In this document: one piece after another, positions 1 to 10,358 of the stretch
Layout of the letters: each line of letters starts with the position of its first letter
Numbering within the stretch: position 1 is the first letter of the stretch
Translations under genes and position numbers: made by a program
The notes under the pieces: generated by a model
Told to the model about the DNA's origin: nothing
What the model saw: the letters and a program-made list of their open reading frames with translations, nothing else
The model's database searches: none
From: Clostridiaceae bacterium
Lineage (GTDB): Bacteria; Bacillota; Clostridia; Clostridiales; Clostridiaceae
Length of the DNA stretch: 35,535 nucleotides
NCBI GenBank assembly: GCA_029219285.1
Contig: JAQXTC010000011.1
Location: 1 to 35,535, forward strand
Reading direction: 5' to 3'

Positions 1-1416
<1,416 letters not shown>

Positions 1417-1422
1417 TCAAAA

Positions 1423-4400
1423 TTAGTGTTCGTCATTGAAATCATCTAGTACTAAATCTTCGTGTAACCCATCTATTTCAAAGTTATCAAAATCTTCTTC
1501 TGATTCTGGTTCTTCTTCTGATAATGTATAACTATCATCGGCATCTACAGTTGGTTCTGTTTTCACTTCTTCAGTTCCTTCTATATTAACGCCTAATTCT
1601 TCTATATCATCTTCTGAAAATTCTTTTAATTGAACTTCTTCATGATTTTCATTTAAAACTCTTACATCTAAACATAATGCTTGAAGTTCTTTAATAAGAA
1701 CCTTGAATGATTCAGGTATTCCTGCTTCTGGGATATTTTCTCCCTTAACAATAGCTTCATATGTTTTAACTCTACCAACAACGTCATCTGACTTAACTGT
1801 TAATATTTCTTGTAATGTATGAGCAGCACCATATGCTTCAAGTGCCCAAACTTCCATTTCACCAAATCTTTGACCACCAAATTGAGCTTTTCCTCCAAGT
1901 GGTTGTTGAGTAACTAGTGAATATGGACCTGTTGATCTTGCGTGAATCTTATCGTCAACTAAGTGAGCTAGCTTTAAGATATACATTATACCAACAGTAA
2001 CTTCGTTATCAAATGCCTCACCAGTTCTACCATCATATAATACTGTCTTACCATTAGCATTGTAACCTGCTTTTTCAAGACATTCTGTTATATCATCTTC
2101 AGTTGCACCGTCAAATACTGGAGTAGCTATGTGCCATCCTAATTTGCTTGCAGCCCATCCTAAATGAACTTCTAACACCTGACCGATATTCATACGAGAA
2201 GGAACTCCTAGTGGATTTAAGCATATTTGTAGCGGTCTACCATCTGGTAAGAATGGCATATCTTCTTCAGGAAGTACTCTTGAAATAACACCTTTATTAC
2301 CATGACGTCCAGCCATCTTATCTCCAACAGATATCTTTCTCTTTTGAGCTATATAACATCTTACTAATTCATTTACCCCTGGATTTAAATCATCGCCATT
2401 TTCTCTAGTAAATACTTTAATATCTACTATAATTCCAGCTTCACCATGAGGAACTCTTAGTGATGTATCTCTTACTTCTCTAGCTTTTTCACCGAAGATT
2501 GCTCTTAATAATCTTTCTTCAGCTGTTAATTCAGTTTCTCCCTTTGGTGTTACTTTACCAACAAGGATATCGCCAGATCTAACTTCTGCACCTATTCTAA
2601 TGATACCTCTATCATCAATATCTTTTAGAGCATCTTCACTAACATTAGGAATATCTCTAGTAATTTCTTCTGGTCCTAGTTTAGTATCTCTAGCTTCTGA
2701 TTCATATTCTTCTATATGAATAGATGTAAATACATCTTCTCTTACTAATTCTTCTGAAATAAGCATCGCATCTTCATAGTTGTAACCTTCCCATGTAATG
2801 AAGCCCATTCTTATGTTCTTACCTAATGCGATTTCTCCTAAGTCAGTTGAAGCACCATCTGCTAATACTTGATTTTTAAATACAATTTCACCTTTATCAA
2901 CTATTGGTCTTTGATTTATACAAGTACCTGCATTACTTCTCTTAAACTTAAGCATTTTATAAGTATCAATACCTCCGTCAGAATCTCTTTTGATTCTAAC
3001 TTCATTACCACTTACATATTCAACAACACCAGCATTCTTAGCTTTTGGTAAAACTCCTGAATCTACTGCTGCTTTATACTCAATACCTGTTCCAACAATT
3101 GGTGCTTGTGGTACCAATAATGGAACTGCTTGACGTTGCATGTTTGATCCCATAAGTGCTCTTGATGCATCATCATTTTCAAGGAATGGAATCATAGCTG
3201 TTGCAACAGATACGATTTGTCTTGGAGATACATCCATTAAATCAACATCTTTTGAAGGTACTACAAATATTTCTTCCTTGTTTCTTACAGTTACTTTTTT
3301 ATCAATGAAGTGACCTTCTGCATCTAATGGTTCTTTTGCTTGAGCAACAAGATATTGGTCTTCTTCGTCTGCAGTAAAGTATCTGATTTCATCAGTTACT
3401 CTTCCACTTTCTTTATCAACAATTCTATATGGAGTTTCAATAAATCCATATTCATTTACTTTAGCAAATGTAGCTAAAGAATTAATAAGACCTATGTTAG
3501 GACCTTCTGGTGTTTCGATAGGACACATTCTACCATAATGTGAATGGTGAACGTCTCTAACTTCAAATCCAGCTCTTTCTCTTGATAAACCACCTGGTCC
3601 AAGAGCAGATAATCTTCTCTTATGAGTTAACTCTGAAAGAGGATTGATTTGATCCATGAATTGTGATAATTGTGAGCTACCAAAGAATTCTTTAATAGCT
3701 GCAGCTACTGGTCTTATATTTATTAACATTTGTGGAGTTATTGCTTCTTGGTCTTGAATAGTCATTCTTTCTTTAACTACTCTTTCCATTCTTGACAATC
3801 CAATTCTGAATTGATTTTGTAATAACTCTCCTACAGATCTTAATCTTCTATTTCCTAAATGGTCAATATCATCAACATATCCGATACCATGTGCTAAACC
3901 TAATTCATAGCTGATTGTCGCAAACATATCTTCCTTAATAATATGTTTTGGTACTAACCTAGTTATATTCTTCTTTATTTCTTCTTTGATTGCTTCTTCA
4001 TCTGAGAAGTTATCAAGAATCTCTTTTAATGTAGGATAATGTACTAATTCCTTTATGTGTAGATCAGAGATATCAAAGTTAATATATTTATGTATATCCA
4101 CAAAATTATTACCTATTACTCTTACTACCTTATCATCAACTAATACATCAACAGAATTGATACCAGCATTTTGGATTTCTTCTGCCATTAACCTACTGAT
4201 TTTCCCACCTTTTTCTACCATTATTTCACCAGTAGAAGGATTTACTATATCAGTTGCAGCAACTTGGTTTGCAATTCTTAAGTTAATAGCAAGTTTTTTA
4301 TTAAACTTATATCTACCTACTCTTGATAAATCATATCTCTTTGCATCAAAGAATAATGCATCAATTAATGACATTGCACTATCAACTGTTGGTGGCTCAC

Positions 4401-5127
4401 CTGGTCTTAATCTCTTATAGATTTCAAGTAAAGCTTCTTCTCTAGTTTTTGTATTATCTTTTTCAATTGAAGCTTTAAATCTTTCATCTTCACCAAAGTA
4501 ATCAACTAATTCTTGATCACTTCCAAATCCCATAGCTCTTGCTAGGATTGTTATTGGTAACTTTCTTGTTTTATCGATTCTAACATAAATAATGTCATTT
4601 GAATCTGTTTCGTATTCTAGCCAAGCTCCTCTGTTAGGAATTACTGTAGATGAGAATAATTTCTTACCACTCTTATCTCTACTTAAGCTATAATACACAC
4701 CTGGAGATCTAACTAATTGGCTTACTATAACTCTTTCAGCACCATTAATTACAAAAGTACCTTGTTCAGTCATTAATGGAAAATCTCCCATAAAGACTTC
4801 TTGTTCCTTAATTTCTCCTGTTTCTTCATTTTGTAATCTTACAGACACTTTTAATGGAGCAGCATAAGTAGCATCACGCTCTTTACACTCTTCCACTGAA
4901 TACTTAATATTATCCATATCAAGCTTGTAATCAACGAATTCCAGTTTTAAATTCCCTGTAAAATTAGTTATTGGATTAATGTCGTCAAAAACTTCATGAA
5001 GACCTTCATCTAAAAACCAATCATAAGAATCTAACTGCACTTCGATTAAGTTTGGCATTTCAGTCGCGTCTTTAACTGTAGCAAAACTCATTCTTGTTCT
5101 TTTTCCAACTTGGACAGGATGTACCAT
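1423..5127 (-). CDS. rpoB: RNA polymerase beta subunit
   Basis: This 1234-residue protein is full length for Firmicutes RpoB and forms the catalytic core with RpoC. The rifampicin-binding cluster ([20 protein letters not shown], then [17 protein letters not shown]) is of the sensitive, wild-type kind. [12 protein letters not shown] and the C-terminal [18 protein letters not shown] segment are intact. The ATG at 5127 follows AAGGGGTG. The last 55 or so residues are very acidic (runs of E and D) and extend past the conserved core. The gene has its own promoter at 5288-5316 and a leader of about 150 bases, so it can be transcribed separately from rplJL. Confidence 0.98.
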   Translation of the reverse strand: MVHPVQVGKRTRMSFATVKDATEMPNLIEVQLDSYDWFLDEGLHEVFDDINPITNFTGNLKLEFVDYKLDMDNIKYSVEECKERDATYAAPLKVSVRLQNEETGEIKEQEVFMGDFPLMTEQGTFVINGAERVIVSQLVRSPGVYYSLSRDKSGKKLFSSTVIPNRGAWLEYETDSNDIIYVRIDKTRKLPITILARAMGFGSDQELVDYFGEDERFKASIEKDNTKTREEALLEIYKRLRPGEPPTVDSAMSLIDALFFDAKRYDLSRVGRYKFNKKLAINLRIANQVAATDIVNPSTGEIMVEKGGKISRLMAEEIQNAGINSVDVLVDDKVVRVIGNNFVDIHKYINFDISDLHIKELVHYPTLKEILDNFSDEEAIKEEIKKNITRLVPKHIIKEDMFATISYELGLAHGIGYVDDIDHLGNRRLRSVGELLQNQFRIGLSRMERVVKERMTIQDQEAITPQMLINIRPVAAAIKEFFGSSQLSQFMDQINPLSELTHKRRLSALGPGGLSRERAGFEVRDVHHSHYGRMCPIETPEGPNIGLINSLATFAKVNEYGFIETPYRIVDKESGRVTDEIRYFTADEEDQYLVAQAKEPLDAEGHFIDKKVTVRNKEEIFVVPSKDVDLMDVSPRQIVSVATAMIPFLENDDASRALMGSNMQRQAVPLLVPQAPIVGTGIEYKAAVDSGVLPKAKNAGVVEYVSGNEVRIKRDSDGGIDTYKMLKFKRSNAGTCINQRPIVDKGEIVFKNQVLADGASTDLGEIALGKNIRMGFITWEGYNYEDAMLISEELVREDVFTSIHIEEYESEARDTKLGPEEITRDIPNVSEDALKDIDDRGIIRIGAEVRSGDILVGKVTPKGETELTAEERLLRAIFGEKAREVRDTSLRVPHGEAGIIVDIKVFTRENGDDLNPGVNELVRCYIAQKRKISVGDKMAGRHGNKGVISRVLPEEDMPFLPDGRPLQICLNPLGVPSRMNIGQVLEVHLGWAASKLGWHIATPVFDGATEDDITECLEKAGYNANGKTVLYDGRTGEAFDNEVTVGIMYILKLAHLVDDKIHARSTGPYSLVTQQPLGGKAQFGGQRFGEMEVWALEAYGAAHTLQEILTVKSDDVVGRVKTYEAIVKGENIPEAGIPESFKVLIKELQALCLDVRVLNENHEEVQLKEFSEDDIEELGVNIEGTEEVKTEPTVDADDSYTLSEEEPESEEDFDNFEIDGLHEDLVLDDFNDEH

Positions 5128-5281
5128 GAATTTTCACCCCTTGTATAAACTAAAATAACCCAAAACAAAACTTCCCTAAGGACTTTTGCTTTCGGAGAGC
5201 ATCATTTTTTTAGTATAACCAGTATTTTATGGGTTATACGTCTTTTAATTTTTATATACTACTCCATATTGAACAGTACAT
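5128..5281 (-). promoter_or_regulatory. rpoB 5' leader with hairpin and alternative pairing
   Basis: The stretch between the predicted rpoB transcription start (about 5281) and its ATG is a leader of about 150 bases. Read on the minus strand, GTATAACC and GGTTATAC form a perfect 8-bp stem with an 11-base loop (5215-5241). The upstream arm also contains ATAACCC, which can instead pair with GGGTTAT near 5156-5162, close to the ribosome binding site. The two pairings exclude each other. No U-run follows the hairpin, so it is not a plain terminator. Function is inferred only. Confidence 0.4.
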
Positions 5282-5287
5282 TCAATG

Positions 5288-5316
5288 ATAATAACACAAC
5301 ATCAAAAAAATGTCAA
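5288..5316 (-). promoter_or_regulatory. sigma-A promoter of rpoB-rpoC
   Basis: On the minus strand TTGACA (5311-5316) is followed after exactly 17 bases by TATTAT (5288-5293). Transcription should begin near 5281. It lies between the rplL terminator and rpoB. Confidence 0.85.
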
Positions 5317-5357
5317 CTAATTAACATAAATATATATCTTTTTAATCATTAGACAAT

Positions 5358-5389
5358 AAAAAAGGTGCTAATAAAATAGCACCTTTTTT
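5358..5389 (-). terminator. Terminator after rplJ-rplL
   Basis: A 13-bp perfect stem (AAAAAAGGTGCTA / TAGCACCTTTTTT) with a 6-base loop begins 18 bases past the rplL stop. Its arms carry A and U runs, so it can act on either strand. It probably sets the L10/L12 messenger apart from rpoBC, with some read-through possible. Confidence 0.85.
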
Positions 5390-5406
5390 GTTTTATCAAA
5401 GTAAAA

Positions 5407-5769
5407 TTACTTTAATTCAGCTTCTGCTCCAACTTCAGCTAACTTAGCTTTCATTTCTTCAGCAGCTTCCTTAGCTACACCTTCTTTAAGAGTCTTAGGA
5501 GCTCCGTCAACTATTTCCTTAGCTTCCTTTAATCCTAAACCAGTTAATTCTCTTACTACCTTGATTACTTTAATCTTGCTAGCACCAGCGTTAGTTAATA
5601 CTACGTCGAATTCGCTCTTTTCTTCAGCAGCACCTGCAGCAGCAGCACCTGCAACTGCTACTGGAGCAGCAGCGCTTACTCCGAATTCTTCTTCGCAAGC
5701 TTTTACTAATTCATTTAATTCTAAAACGCTCATTTCTTTTATAGCTTGAATGATTTCTTCTCTTGTCAT
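5407..5769 (-). CDS. rplL: 50S ribosomal protein L7/L12
   Basis: L7/L12 forms the multimeric ribosome stalk that recruits translation factors. The protein has 120 residues starting [20 protein letters not shown]. An N-terminal dimerisation helix is followed by an Ala/Gly-rich hinge (about residues 35-52) and the C-terminal domain with [17 protein letters not shown] chose the ATG at 5769 because GGAGGTG lies nine bases upstream; a longer reading frame would start at a TTG inside that ribosome binding site. It follows rplJ by 40 bases and shares the L10-controlled transcript. Confidence 0.97.
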   Translation of the reverse strand: MTREEIIQAIKEMSVLELNELVKACEEEFGVSAAAPVAVAGAAAAGAAEEKSEFDVVLTNAGASKIKVIKVVRELTGLGLKEAKEIVDGAPKTLKEGVAKEAAEEMKAKLAEVGAEAELK

Positions 5770-5809
5770 TTTAAAATGCACCTCCAAAATTTTTAAACAA
5801 ATATTTTAA

Positions 5810-6322
5810 TTATTCAGCTGATTCAGTTGATCCAGCTTCCTTTTGATCTTTTATTGCACTTAATAAGTATGCAAGGTTTGATAATGGAGCCTTGATACTT
5901 CCAAGAAGTTTTGCAATAAGAACTTCTTTTGATGGTATTGAAGCAAGTTGAACAACTTTTTCTGTGTTGAAAACTTCACCTTCAACAATACCTGCTTTTA
6001 ATTCAAGTTTCTTATGGCTCTTTGCAAAGTCATTAAGAATTCTTGCTGGAGCTGTAGCATCTTCATATCCAAATGCTATAGCAACTGGTCCTTCTAAGTA
6101 TTCAACGATACCTTCTAAGCCTAATTCTTTAGCAGCTAATGTTACTAGGGTATTCTTGTATACTCTATATTCTATACCTGCTTCTCTTAAAGTTTTTCTT
6201 AGTTGAGTATCTTCTTCAACAGTAAGACCTTGATAATCGGCTAAAATAACACTTTGTGCTTTTTCTAGCTTTTCCTTAATTTCAGCAACTTTTGCTTCCT
6301 TTAATGTTCTATTTTTGTTCAT
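5810..6322 (-). CDS. rplJ: 50S ribosomal protein L10
   Basis: L10 anchors the L7/L12 dimers on the ribosome, and in many bacteria the L10-L12 complex binds its own leader to limit synthesis. The 170-residue protein begins [19 protein letters not shown] and keeps the family segment [20 protein letters not shown] and the C-terminal L12-binding helix. The ATG at 6322 is favoured because GGAGGTGG lies just upstream; the longer frame uses a GTG within that site. A classic L10 leader and a strong promoter lie immediately upstream, and rplL follows. Confidence 0.97.
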   Translation of the reverse strand: MNKNRTLKEAKVAEIKEKLEKAQSVILADYQGLTVEEDTQLRKTLREAGIEYRVYKNTLVTLAAKELGLEGIVEYLEGPVAIAFGYEDATAPARILNDFAKSHKKLELKAGIVEGEVFNTEKVVQLASIPSKEVLIAKLLGSIKAPLSNLAYLLSAIKDQKEAGSTESAE

Positions 6323-6360
6323 TACTGTGTCCACCTCCTCACAGTCTATTAACTGTTTTA

Positions 6361-6475
6361 TTTATTAATAAAGGTCTTCCCGTAGACAAAGGAAGACCTA
6401 TAATAAACTAATAGTTATATCTACCCTCGGCAGGTTGTTATACGTTACGCTTTCGCACCCACTGTCTACGGAATT
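6361..6475 (-). ncRNA. Ribosomal protein L10 leader (rplJ-rplL autoregulation)
   Basis: The minus strand reads CCGTAGACAGTGGGTGC, then CTGCCGAGGG, then TTGTCTACGG, the recognisable L10-leader layout of Firmicutes. The outer 9-bp helix pairs CCGTAGACA (6463-6471) with TGTCTACGG (6380-6388). The 3' arm of that helix also sits in the loop of a competing 9-bp hairpin, AGGTCTTCC/GGAAGACCT (6372-6399), followed by a short U-rich tract (TTTATT). The two folds exclude each other, as expected of an attenuator controlled by L10(L12). Confidence 0.9.
6372..6399 (-). terminator. Attenuator hairpin in the L10 leader
   Basis: A perfect 9-bp stem (AGGTCTTCC / GGAAGACCT) with a 10-base loop is followed by TTTATTAATAAA on the minus strand. 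The U-tract is modest. Its formation would break the outer helix of the L10 leader. Confidence 0.65.
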
Positions 6476-6501
6476 AATATTCATTTTTCACAACGAATTA
6501 G

Positions 6502-6530
6502 ATTATATCATTTAATATTTATTAAGTCAA
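6502..6530 (-). promoter_or_regulatory. sigma-A promoter of rplJ-rplL
   Basis: TTGACT (6525-6530) and a perfect TATAAT (6502-6507) are separated by 17 bases on the minus strand. The -35 box lies directly after the rplA stop codon, so rplJL has its own start in addition to any read-through. Confidence 0.88.
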
Positions 6531-6532
6531 TA

Positions 6533-7222
6533 CTAATCTAAAACTTTTGTTGGGTTTACTTTTGCTCCAGGTCCCATTGTACTTGAAACACTTACTGATT
6601 TAAGGTATTGTCCCTTAGCAGCTGCTGGTTTAGCCTTAACTAAAGCTTCCATTAATGCGTGGAAGTTTTGTTGTAACTTTTCAGCACCGAAAGATTTCTT
6701 ACCGATTGGACAGTGAACAATAGCATTCTTATCTAATCTATATTCAACCTTACCAGCTTTAATTTCATTTACAGCTTTAGCAACATCAAATGTTACTGTA
6801 CCTGATTTTGGGTTTGGCATAAGACCCTTAGGTCCTAAAACTCTACCTATTCTACCTACAACACCCATCATATCTGGAGTTGCAACTACTACATCGTAAT
6901 CGAACCAGTTTTCTGCTTGGATCTTTTGAACTAAATCTTCAGCTCCAACAAAATCTGCTCCTGCAGCTTCCGCTTCTTTAGCTTTTTCTCCTTTAGCAAA
7001 CACTAATACTCTTACAACCTTACCAGTACCGTTTGGTAATACAACAGCACCTCTAACTTGTTGATCAGCATGTCTTGGATCTACACCAAGTCTTGCATGT
7101 AATTCGATAGTTTCATCGAAATTAGCCTTTGCAGTCTTTTCAACTAAGTCTAATGCTTCTGCAGGGCTGTATAAAGTATTCTTATCTATTAACTTTGCAC
7201 TTTCAACATATTTCTTTCCCAT
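6533..7222 (-). CDS. rplA: 50S ribosomal protein L1
   Basis: L1 binds 23S rRNA at the E-site stalk and helps release deacylated tRNA. In bacteria it can also repress its own operon by binding a mimic of its rRNA site. The protein has 229 residues, the usual length, starting [20 protein letters not shown], with the family signature [19 protein letters not shown] and C-terminal [15 protein letters not shown]. The ATG at 7222 follows AAGGAGG. Its start lies just downstream of an L1-site-like hairpin (7237-7263), nearly the same as the one before rplK. Confidence 0.97.
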   Translation of the reverse strand: MGKKYVESAKLIDKNTLYSPAEALDLVEKTAKANFDETIELHARLGVDPRHADQQVRGAVVLPNGTGKVVRVLVFAKGEKAKEAEAAGADFVGAEDLVQKIQAENWFDYDVVVATPDMMGVVGRIGRVLGPKGLMPNPKSGTVTFDVAKAVNEIKAGKVEYRLDKNAIVHCPIGKKSFGAEKLQQNFHALMEALVKAKPAAAKGQYLKSVSVSSTMGPGAKVNPTKVLD

Positions 7223-7236
7223 AATAAGCCTCCTTT

Positions 7237-7263
7237 GTGGTAATAACGGTCTTGACCTCCCAC
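7237..7263 (-). promoter_or_regulatory. L1-type hairpin motif before rplA
   Basis: The minus strand reads GTGG-GA-GGTC-AA-GACC-GTTATTA-CCAC: two helices (GTGG/CCAC and GGTC/GACC) around an asymmetric internal loop, just upstream of the rplA ribosome binding site. The same layout lies before rplK. The form resembles L1 RNA targets, which makes it a likely translational repressor site. That role is inferred. Confidence 0.6.
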
Positions 7264-7274
7264 TATATTTTGAA

Positions 7275-7700
7275 TTACTCTTCGATAGTTACTCCCATAC
7301 TTCTAGCTGTACCTTCAACCATGCTCATAGCAGTTTCAAGTGTAGCAGCATTTAAGTCTGGCATCTTCATTTCTGCGATCTTCTTAACTTGTTCCTTAGT
7401 TAACTTACCAACTTTAGTTCTATTCGGAACTCCTGAACCGCTTTCTAATCCTAATTCTTTCTTGATTAGAACTGCAGCTGGAGGAGTCTTTAGTATGAAG
7501 CTAAATGATCTGTCTTGATATACAGTAATAACTACTGGTATTATTAATCCAGCTTTATCAGCAGTTTTAGCGTTAAACTCCTTACAGAATCCCATAATAT
7601 TTACACCATGTTGTCCTAATGCTGGTCCAACTGGTGGTGCTGGTGTTGCCTTTCCTGCAGCAAGTTGAAGTTTAATCATTCCAGTTACTTTCTTTGCCAT
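7275..7700 (-). CDS. rplK: 50S ribosomal protein L11
   Basis: L11 binds the GTPase-associated centre of 23S rRNA and is needed for stringent-response sensing by RelA. The 141-residue protein begins [20 protein letters not shown], with the [20 protein letters not shown] signature and the C-terminal RNA-binding domain ending in the AARSMGV-type helix ([11 protein letters not shown]). The ATG at 7700 follows AGGAGG. It is the first of the rplK-rplA pair and carries an L1-type hairpin just upstream (7720-7751). Confidence 0.98.
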   Translation of the reverse strand: MAKKVTGMIKLQLAAGKATPAPPVGPALGQHGVNIMGFCKEFNAKTADKAGLIIPVVITVYQDRSFSFILKTPPAAVLIKKELGLESGSGVPNRTKVGKLTKEQVKKIAEMKMPDLNAATLETAMSMVEGTARSMGVTIEE

Positions 7701-7719
7701 TTGTTATTCCTCCTATACT

Positions 7720-7751
7720 GTGGTAATTATCGGACATTTTTGTCCTCCCAC
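7720..7751 (-). promoter_or_regulatory. L1-type hairpin motif before rplK
   Basis: The minus strand reads GTGG-GA-GGACA-AAAA-TGTCC-GATAATTA-CCAC. It has the same two helices and internal loop as the element before rplA, with a slightly longer apical stem. It sits between nusG and the rplK ribosome binding site. E. coli L1 represses by binding upstream of rplK; the same role is inferred here. Confidence 0.65.
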
Positions 7752-7757
7752 TTAATT

Positions 7758-7775
7758 AAAAAAACTAGTTTTTTT
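7758..7775 (-). repeat. Perfect 18-base A/T palindrome between nusG and rplK
   Basis: AAAAAAA-CTAG-TTTTTTT is a perfect palindrome nine bases past the nusG stop. It ends in a U-run on either strand but has almost no G-C pairs, so it would be a weak partial terminator or processing site at most. Confidence 0.4.
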
Positions 7776-7784
7776 AAAATTCTT

Positions 7785-8306
7785 TTAAACTAATTTATCA
7801 ACTTGATTAAAATCTAATTCGGCTAATGTTTCTCTGCCGAACATATCCACTGATGCTTTAATTTTATGCTTTTCAAGATTTATTTCTTGAATAACAGCAA
7901 CAAAGTCTCTAAGTGGTCCTGAGATTACTCTCACGCTTTCTCCTACTTCCAAATCAACATCCATAGGAAGTTCAATTACTCCCATAGATTCTATTTCTTC
8001 TTCAGTAAGTGGCACTGGCTTAGATCCAGGGCCAACAAAGCCTGTCACTCCTCTTGTGTTTCTAACAACATACCAAGATTCGTCTGACATAAACATTTTG
8101 ATTAGCACATATCCAGGAAACTTTTTCTTTAAGGTAACCTTTTGTTTACCATTTTTCTCTTCAACAACTTCTTCCATTGGAATTTGCATATCAACAAATA
8201 AGTCTTGAAGATTTCTATTTTCAACGGTTTTTTCAATGCTAGCCTTAACCTTATTTTCATACCCAGAATAAGTATGTACTACATACCATTTTGCTCTTTC
8301 ACTCAT
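7785..8306 (-). CDS. nusG: Transcription termination/antitermination factor NusG
   Basis: NusG binds RNA polymerase near the clamp and modulates pausing and coupling to translation. The protein has 173 residues. The N-terminal NGN domain (KWYVVHTYSGYENKV to about residue 110) contains the FPGYVLIKM and VRNTRGVTGFVG segments. It is followed by a KOW domain (VRVISGPLRDFVAVIQEI). The start at 8306 has only a weak ribosome binding site (CCGAGTGAAAT) next to a small GGTGA/TCACC hairpin. It follows secE by 32 bases, the standard secE-nusG pair. Confidence 0.97.
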   Translation of the reverse strand: MSERAKWYVVHTYSGYENKVKASIEKTVENRNLQDLFVDMQIPMEEVVEEKNGKQKVTLKKKFPGYVLIKMFMSDESWYVVRNTRGVTGFVGPGSKPVPLTEEEIESMGVIELPMDVDLEVGESVRVISGPLRDFVAVIQEINLEKHKIKASVDMFGRETLAELDFNQVDKLV

Positions 8307-8338
8307 ATTTCACTCGGTGATATTCACCTAAACCTCCC

Positions 8339-8566
8339 TTACTTAAGTTTCAAAATCGCTTCAAAGAGGTTTTGAAAAATGTAATCCAAGCCGCCAACTA
8401 ATATAACATATAAGATGACAACTACAGAAACAGCGATTAATGCTTTCTTTGTTTCAGTTCTTGATGGCCAAGTTATTCTTTTGATTTCAGCCTTAAACTC
8501 TCTAAAAAACTTAGAAATTCCACCTTTTTTAGTGTCTTTTTCTGCACTTATGCTTTTTCCAGCCAT
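8339..8566 (-). CDS. secE: Preprotein translocase subunit SecE
   Basis: SecE clamps SecY in the membrane translocon. The 75-residue protein begins MAGKSISAEKDTKKGG and has the conserved amphipathic region FFREFKAEIKRITWPSRTE, followed by one transmembrane helix (about residues 42-64, ALIAVSVVVILYVILVGGL). This is the short, single-span form typical of Gram-positive bacteria. AAGGATGTG precedes the ATG at 8566. It lies between rpmG and nusG. Confidence 0.96.
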   Translation of the reverse strand: MAGKSISAEKDTKKGGISKFFREFKAEIKRITWPSRTETKKALIAVSVVVILYVILVGGLDYIFQNLFEAILKLK

Positions 8567-8616
8567 TTTATCACATCCTTAAATATTGGTAAGTCTGTGT
8601 CTAAACTAAATTGCAA

Positions 8617-8766
8617 TTATTTAGTTTCTCTATGAAGAGTGTGCTTTTTACAGAATTTACAATACTTTTGCATTTCCATTCTGTCTGGGTTGTTCTTCTT
8701 GTTCTTCATTGAGTTGTAGTTTCTTTGTTTACACTCTGTGCATGCTAAAGTTATCTTTACTCTCAC
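8617..8766 (-). CDS. rpmG: 50S ribosomal protein L33
   Basis: This 49-residue protein reads [20 protein letters not shown] to [10 protein letters not shown]. It has two zinc-ligand pairs, CTEC (residues 9-12) and CKFC (36-39), so it is the zinc-binding (C+) form of L33. The start is GTG at 8764-8766 with GGAGGTG upstream. It stands directly before secE, as in Bacillus (rpmGB-secE-nusG), and is the first gene of the transcript driven from 8857-8885. Confidence 0.95.
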   Translation of the reverse strand: MRVKITLACTECKQRNYNSMKNKKNNPDRMEMQKYCKFCKKHTLHRETK

Positions 8767-8856
8767 GGTCTGCACCTCCAGTTATTCGTTATATATTTGT
8801 AAGAGAAATTCTCTCTTAATCTATTAACTAATTACGTAATTATGAGTTACTTTCTC

Positions 8857-8885
8857 ACATTATCATAAAAGTTACATACTGTCAA
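8857..8885 (-). promoter_or_regulatory. Probable promoter of rpmG-secE-nusG-rplK-rplA
   Basis: A perfect TTGACA (8880-8885) is followed on the minus strand by TAATGT after 17 bases, or by GATAAT (8859-8864) after 15. The -10 is imperfect either way. A small AAGAGA/TCTCTT hairpin lies in the leader at 8801-8817. Confidence 0.65.
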
Positions 8886-8899
8886 TATAGCATTTGAAT

Positions 8900-8933
8900 A
8901 AAGGGCTAGGTGTAAATTTCCACCTAGTCCTTT
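8900..8933 (-). terminator. Terminator after tuf
   Basis: A 13-bp stem with one mismatch (AAAGGACTAGGTG / CACCTAGCCCTTT) and an 8-base loop lies 17 bases past the tuf stop. The U-tract on the minus strand is short. Confidence 0.75.
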
Positions 8934-8949
8934 AATTTCCTTTTTGGCA

Positions 8950-10143
8950 CTATTCAACTATAGAAGTAACAACTCCTGAACCTACTGTTCTTCCACCTTC
9001 TCTGATGGCAAATCTTAATCCTTCGTTCATTGCTACTTGAGTAATCAATTCAACATTCATGTCGATATGATCACCAGGCATTACCATTTCTGTTCCATCT
9101 GGTAATTGAATTGTACCTGTAACGTCAGTTGTTCTAAAGTAGAATTGTGGTCTATATCCATTAAAGAATGGAGTATGTCTTCCACCTTCTTCTTTCTTAA
9201 GAACGTAAACTTGACCTACAAATTTGCTATGTGGATGTACTGATCCTGGCTTAGCTATTACTTGACCTCTTTCGATATCTGTTCTTTGAATACCTCTTAA
9301 AAGAGCTCCGATGTTATCTCCTGCTTGAGCTTCATCTAATAGCTTTCTAAACATTTCAACGCCAGTTACTACTGTCTTTGTTTTTTCTGAACTTAATCCT
9401 ACGATTTCAACTTCATCACCAACATGAAGAGTACCTCTTTCAACTCTACCAGTAGCAACAGTTCCTCTACCAGTAATTGTGAATACATCTTCAATTGGCA
9501 TTAAGAAAGGCTTATCTGTAGGTCTTTCTGGAGTTGGAATATAGCTGTCTACAGCATCCATTAAGTCAACAATACATTTAGTTGCTTCTGGATCTGTTGG
9601 ATTTTCTAATGCTTTAAGAGCTGATCCTGTTATTACTGGAATATCATCACCTGGGAAGTTGTATTCAGTTAATAATTCTCTAACTTCCATTTCAACTAAT
9701 TCTAATAATTCTGGATCATCAACTTGATCAGCCTTATTTAAGAATACTACGATGTAGTCAACACCAACTCTTGATGCTAGTAGAATATGTTCTCTTGTTT
9801 GAGGCATTGGTCCATCAGCTGCTGATACAACTAAGATAGCACCATCCATTTGTGCTGCTCCTGTTATCATATTTTTAACATAGTCAGCATGTCCTGGACA
9901 ATCAACGTGAGCATAGTGTCTATTTTCAGTTTCATACTCAACATGAGCAGTGTTGATTGTAATTCCTCTTTCTTTTTCTTCTGGAGCCTTATCGATTTCA
10001 GCGTAATTAAATGCTTGAGCATATCCCTTCTTTGCTAAAACTGTTGTAATAGCTGCAGTTAATGTTGTCTTACCATGGTCTACGTGACCAATTGTTCCAA
10101 TATTAACATGTGGCTTATTTCTCTCAAATTTTTCTTTTGCCAT
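8950..10143 (-). CDS. tuf: Elongation factor Tu
   Basis: EF-Tu is the GTPase that delivers aminoacyl-tRNA to the ribosome. At 397 residues it is full length. G1 GHVDHGKTT (about 18-26), G3 DCPGHADY (about 80-87), G4 NKAD (about 135-138) and the domain II/III segments ([34 protein letters not shown]) are all present. AAGGAGG lies upstream of the ATG. It follows tRNA-Thr by 62 bases and shares its promoter, so tRNA and tuf are likely co-transcribed. It sits here rather than after fusA. Confidence 0.99.
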   Translation of the reverse strand: MAKEKFERNKPHVNIGTIGHVDHGKTTLTAAITTVLAKKGYAQAFNYAEIDKAPEEKERGITINTAHVEYETENRHYAHVDCPGHADYVKNMITGAAQMDGAILVVSAADGPMPQTREHILLASRVGVDYIVVFLNKADQVDDPELLELVEMEVRELLTEYNFPGDDIPVITGSALKALENPTDPEATKCIVDLMDAVDSYIPTPERPTDKPFLMPIEDVFTITGRGTVATGRVERGTLHVGDEVEIVGLSSEKTKTVVTGVEMFRKLLDEAQAGDNIGALLRGIQRTDIERGQVIAKPGSVHPHSKFVGQVYVLKKEEGGRHTPFFNGYRPQFYFRTTDVTGTIQLPDGTEMVMPGDHIDMNVELITQVAMNEGLRFAIREGGRTVGSGVVTSIVE

Positions 10144-10205
10144 AATAGATTCCTCCTTACTAATTTTCTTAATAAACTCTGCCTAGCGTTTTGTACATAT
10201 CCTCC

Positions 10206-10281
10206 TGGAGCTCATGATCGGGATTGAACCGACGACCTCCGCCTTACCAAGGCGACGCTCTACCAACTGAGCTACATGAGC
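10206..10281 (-). tRNA. tRNA-Thr (anticodon GGT)
   Basis: This is a 76-base cloverleaf with acceptor GCTCATG/CATGAGC, D-arm GCTCAGTTGGTAGAGC, anticodon loop TTGGTAA (GGT, reading ACC and ACU) and TpsiC arm GGTTCAATCCC. The CCA end is encoded. It lies directly upstream of tuf, an arrangement also known from other bacteria. Confidence 0.97.
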
Positions 10282-10322
10282 ATTGGTATATTAAGGATAT
10301 TTTCTCAATTTACCAATTATTA

Positions 10323-10351
10323 AGTTTACTATTATTGTTTAAATTTGTCAA
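10323..10351 (-). promoter_or_regulatory. sigma-A promoter of tRNA-Thr-tuf
   Basis: TTGACA (10346-10351) and TAAACT (10323-10328) are separated by 17 bases on the minus strand, about 40 bases before tRNA-Thr. Confidence 0.75.
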
Positions 10352-10358
10352 TGAAATT

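Noticed and set aside
4055-4420. 121-codon plus-strand frame opposite rpoB
   Set aside because: Antisense shadow of a highly conserved gene without start signals.
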